Positions 61,951-64,000 of a DNA stretch of 64,000 nucleotides are shown here, piece after piece. The position numbers were made by a program, and so were the translations under genes. Source of the DNA: Microvirga pudoricolor (GTDB lineage Bacteria > Pseudomonadota > Alphaproteobacteria > Rhizobiales > Beijerinckiaceae). The notes under the pieces were generated by a model. That model ran no database searches. It had not been told where the DNA came from and saw nothing but the letters and a program-made list of their open reading frames with translations. The stretch covers positions 1,302,001 through 1,366,000 of the forward strand of contig NZ_JAFEMB010000001.1 of NCBI RefSeq assembly GCF_016892705.1. The letters are read 5' to 3'. Position 1 is the stretch's first letter. Every line of letters starts with the position of its first letter.

Positions 61951-64000
61951 ATGAAACGTAATTCTATAAAATACTCGCCTGTACTTCTGGGCCATCTGCT
62001 CACGAGCGTTAGTCTTGCTGCTGTAACCTGCTCCTTCGCCGCGCTCGGAGCAAGCCCGGTGAGCGCTGATCCTCATATTCGTGTGATCCAGCAAGGCACA
62101 AATGGGCGTGACCAGGAATGGTCCACGGATGCTCTCACAACGCCAGGCGGAAACGGCGCCTCGATTGACCGAACCCTCTCCGCTCCAATCTTCATGCAGT
62201 GGGACAGCAGAGGTTACATCCCTCTCGGGCGGCAGAGCCGGAATTACATCGGCTCCGCTATTGAGATAGGTTCAATTGGAGGCGACGGCGGGGGGGCGGC
62301 TCGCAACGACGCCCGCATCATCGGCAAGCCGGGCGGCAATGGGGGAGACGTCTCTGCCGTTCTGAACGGAGACGTCACCGGGCAGTATCGGCCTGGGCCT
62401 GACAAGGTCGAGGTCATGGTCACATCGACCAGGACCGTGAAGAAAGGCAAGAAGACGGTCGTCGAGACGTACCAACGTCCTCAAACCTATGCGACGAGTC
62501 TCCTTCCAACTCTCCCACTGATCGCCGTCTATTCCATCGGTGGCAACGGTGGCACCTCTTTCGATCGCGTCGGGCAGGGAGGGGCTGGCGGCACAGTCAC
62601 GTTGACACTCGCGGGCATTGCTTCCGCCAATGCATGGGATTCCCCTATCGTGCACCTGCGCTCGATCGGCGGATCGGATCACACCTTCAAGCCTGGAATA
62701 TCGCACGGGTCGACCGCGGACCGCGTCGCTCTGGACACGGGCGGCAACGGGGGCGCCGTCACCGCCCACATCATGGCGGGCGGCAAGATTTTGGCCGATG
62801 GGGCCAACTCTCCAGGCCTTGTCGCCGAGTCGCGGGGTGGACATGGCGGGACGACCGGAGACGCGAACTCGAGCGCTCCGTTGGCATCCAACGGGGGCAA
62901 CGGCCGGAGCGTCACCTTCACGAACCATGGCGAGATCGCCACGAAAGGCGATCGATCCATGGGGGCCATCCTGCAATCCGTGGGTGGCCTCGGAGGCGAT
63001 AACAGTGCCCGGAGCGGAGGATACGCAGGCGGCAGCGGCGGCGACGCAGGCAGCGTCGCCGCGACGATAGCGTCCAACGGCAAGATCACGACATCGGGTG
63101 CTTACGCATTCGGTCTCGTGGCTCAGGCCATCGGGGGCGCGGGCGGCAGGGGCGCCGGGGGCTTCTTTGTCGGAGGCGAAGGCGGCTCGGCCGGCGACGG
63201 CGGTACGGTGAGGGTGACGAATCTCGGAAGCATCGAGACCAAAGGCGAAGGCGCGGCTGGCCTTGTGGCGCAGAGCACGGGCGGCGGGACCGGCGGTTCC
63301 ATCCAGATCGGCCAGATCGCAAAGATCGACGGCAGCGGCGGCGGCGTCGGGGGCAAAGGCGGCTTTCTCTTCTTTGGCGGCGGCGGACAGGGCGGAAAGG
63401 GCGGCGATGGCAAAGAGGTCAACGTCATCAACGAGGGTTCCATCACCACGAGCGGGAATGCCGCGTTCGGCATCTTGGCTCAGAGCGTTGGCGGCAGCGG
63501 CGGCACAGGGGGAAGAGGGGCGAGCTATGGCTTCCTGCTCGGTGGAAGCACCGGCGGTGACGGCGGGGGCGGTGGTAACGGGGGCAGCGTCAATGTCGGC
63601 CAGAAGGACCTTCTCGAGCCTCTCGCCGCGATCGATCCGTCCAAAGACTCCATCAACAGGATCATCACGACCGGAAAATCAGCAAGCGCCATCCTCGGGC
63701 AGAGCGTCGGCGGCGGCGGCGGCTTCGGAGGAACCGCGAACACCGCGAGCGCCGGGGTTTTCGGCGCGATTTCCATCGCCGTCGGAGGCGATGGCGGCAA
63801 AGGCGGCGACGGGGGCAACGCAACAGTCGATAACGTCTCGTCGTTGAACACGACCGGCCAGGCGTCCCATGGGATTGAGGTCCGCAGTGTCGGCGGCGGC
63901 GGCGGCAAGGCAGGTGACGCCTCCGCTTATGCCGTCGCCGGAGCCCCTCCCGGCTACCCATCCGTCAGTTTTGCATTCTCCGTCGGAGGTACGGGTGGTA
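61951..64000 (+). CDS. Large glycine-rich autotransporter-like surface protein (5' part)
   Basis: A frame starting ATG 61951 stays open to the window end, giving at least 683 residues without a stop. The N-terminus MKRNSIKYSPVLLGHLLTSV and following hydrophobic residues form a long signal peptide, with likely cleavage near SPVSADP (about residue 42). From about residue 330 there are spaced repeats of the form G-[IL]-x-x-QS-[VIT]-GG followed by glycine-rich loops, typical of large autotransporter passenger domains. The stop, beta-barrel and total length lie beyond the window. Confidence 0.85.
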   Translation, partial: MKRNSIKYSPVLLGHLLTSVSLAAVTCSFAALGASPVSADPHIRVIQQGTNGRDQEWSTDALTTPGGNGASIDRTLSAPIFMQWDSRGYIPLGRQSRNYIGSAIEIGSIGGDGGGAARNDARIIGKPGGNGGDVSAVLNGDVTGQYRPGPDKVEVMVTSTRTVKKGKKTVVETYQRPQTYATSLLPTLPLIAVYSIGGNGGTSFDRVGQGGAGGTVTLTLAGIASANAWDSPIVHLRSIGGSDHTFKPGISHGSTADRVALDTGGNGGAVTAHIMAGGKILADGANSPGLVAESRGGHGGTTGDANSSAPLASNGGNGRSVTFTNHGEIATKGDRSMGAILQSVGGLGGDNSARSGGYAGGSGGDAGSVAATIASNGKITTSGAYAFGLVAQAIGGAGGRGAGGFFVGGEGGSAGDGGTVRVTNLGSIETKGEGAAGLVAQSTGGGTGGSIQIGQIAKIDGSGGGVGGKGGFLFFGGGGQGGKGGDGKEVNVINEGSITTSGNAAFGILAQSVGGSGGTGGRGASYGFLLGGSTGGDGGGGGNGGSVNVGQKDLLEPLAAIDPSKDSINRIITTGKSASAILGQSVGGGGGFGGTANTASAGVFGAISIAVGGDGGKGGDGGNATVDNVSSLNTTGQASHGIEVRSVGGGGGKAGDASAYAVAGAPPGYPSVSFAFSVGGTGG
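62960..63920 (+). repeat. Repeat array in the autotransporter passenger (A-Q-S-V-G-G type)
   Basis: At least six related repeat cores are visible: GAILQSVGG, GLVAQAIGG, GLVAQSTGG, GILAQSVGG, AILGQSVGG and GIEVRSVGG. They are followed by poly-glycine loops and spaced by about 150-230 bases. A beta-helix-like passenger with regular turns is the usual interpretation. The GGC-rich DNA may promote slippage or recombination. Confidence 0.8.

Noticed and set aside
62272-63961. Proline-rich minus-strand frames opposite the autotransporter gene
   Set aside because: They are reverse readings of glycine-rich GGC repeats (GCC gives proline and alanine-rich frames) and have no starts or family features.

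Overview
The window looks like a chromosomal segment of a GC-rich alphaproteobacterium of the order Hyphomicrobiales (Rhizobiales). The evidence is the gene order: an F1-ATPase operon atpHAGDC downstream of priA, a TCA block mdh-sucC-sucD-sucA-sucB-lpd with zapE nearby, and sdhCDAB followed by folD, DUF167 and yggT genes. A Microvirga, Methylobacterium or Bosea-like host is possible, but I cannot assign a genus from the sequence alone.

Region 1 (1-30549) is conserved core. It holds the 3' end of putA, a DapA-family protein, a 2H phosphoesterase, atpHAGDC with a clear terminator, a histidine phosphatase, priA and xerC. These are followed by the 2-oxoglutarate dehydrogenase and succinyl-CoA synthetase genes with lpd and mdh, zapE with a tetR gene, an AprI/Inh-type lipoprotein, sdhCDAB, a LysR regulator, a lectin-like secreted protein, folD, a DUF167 gene, yggT and a tRNA-Ala(CGC). 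Short palindromic (REP-like) elements sit between several core genes.

Region 2 (30679-61411) starts just after the tRNA. It is visibly less GC-rich and reads as an accessory catabolic region made of regulator-led modules. (a) A LysR gene diverges from two paralogous alpha/beta hydrolases and a complete Opp/Dpp-type ABC importer; the second hydrolase has an altered catalytic triad. (b) A LysR gene diverges from a CUT1-type ABC importer whose operon also encodes an argininosuccinate-lyase-like enzyme, an enolase-superfamily enzyme and an MFS carrier. (c) A LysR gene diverges from a Tat-type metallo-beta-lactamase-fold protein and an FMN-binding protein; a GMC oxidoreductase lies opposite. (d) A secreted hydrolase diverges from an OhrR-like MarR regulator, with TATCGCGATA palindromes between them. 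(e) An SDR/NTF2-like pair diverges from a LysR gene. (f) A NitT/TauT-type ABC importer has two different permeases and a nucleoside-phosphorylase-like enzyme in the same operon.

Region 3 (61412-64000) holds a fossil of an aldehyde dehydrogenase C-terminus and the start of a very large glycine-rich, autotransporter-type surface protein. Its reading frame runs off the window end.

The most unusual items are the Asp-nucleophile hydrolase that has lost its catalytic histidine, the lyase plus enolase-superfamily transport operon, the phosphorylase-coupled two-permease importer, and the paired TTCGC-N5-GCGAA palindromes between sdhC and a lysR gene. All alignments and positions were made by eye; no database search was run.
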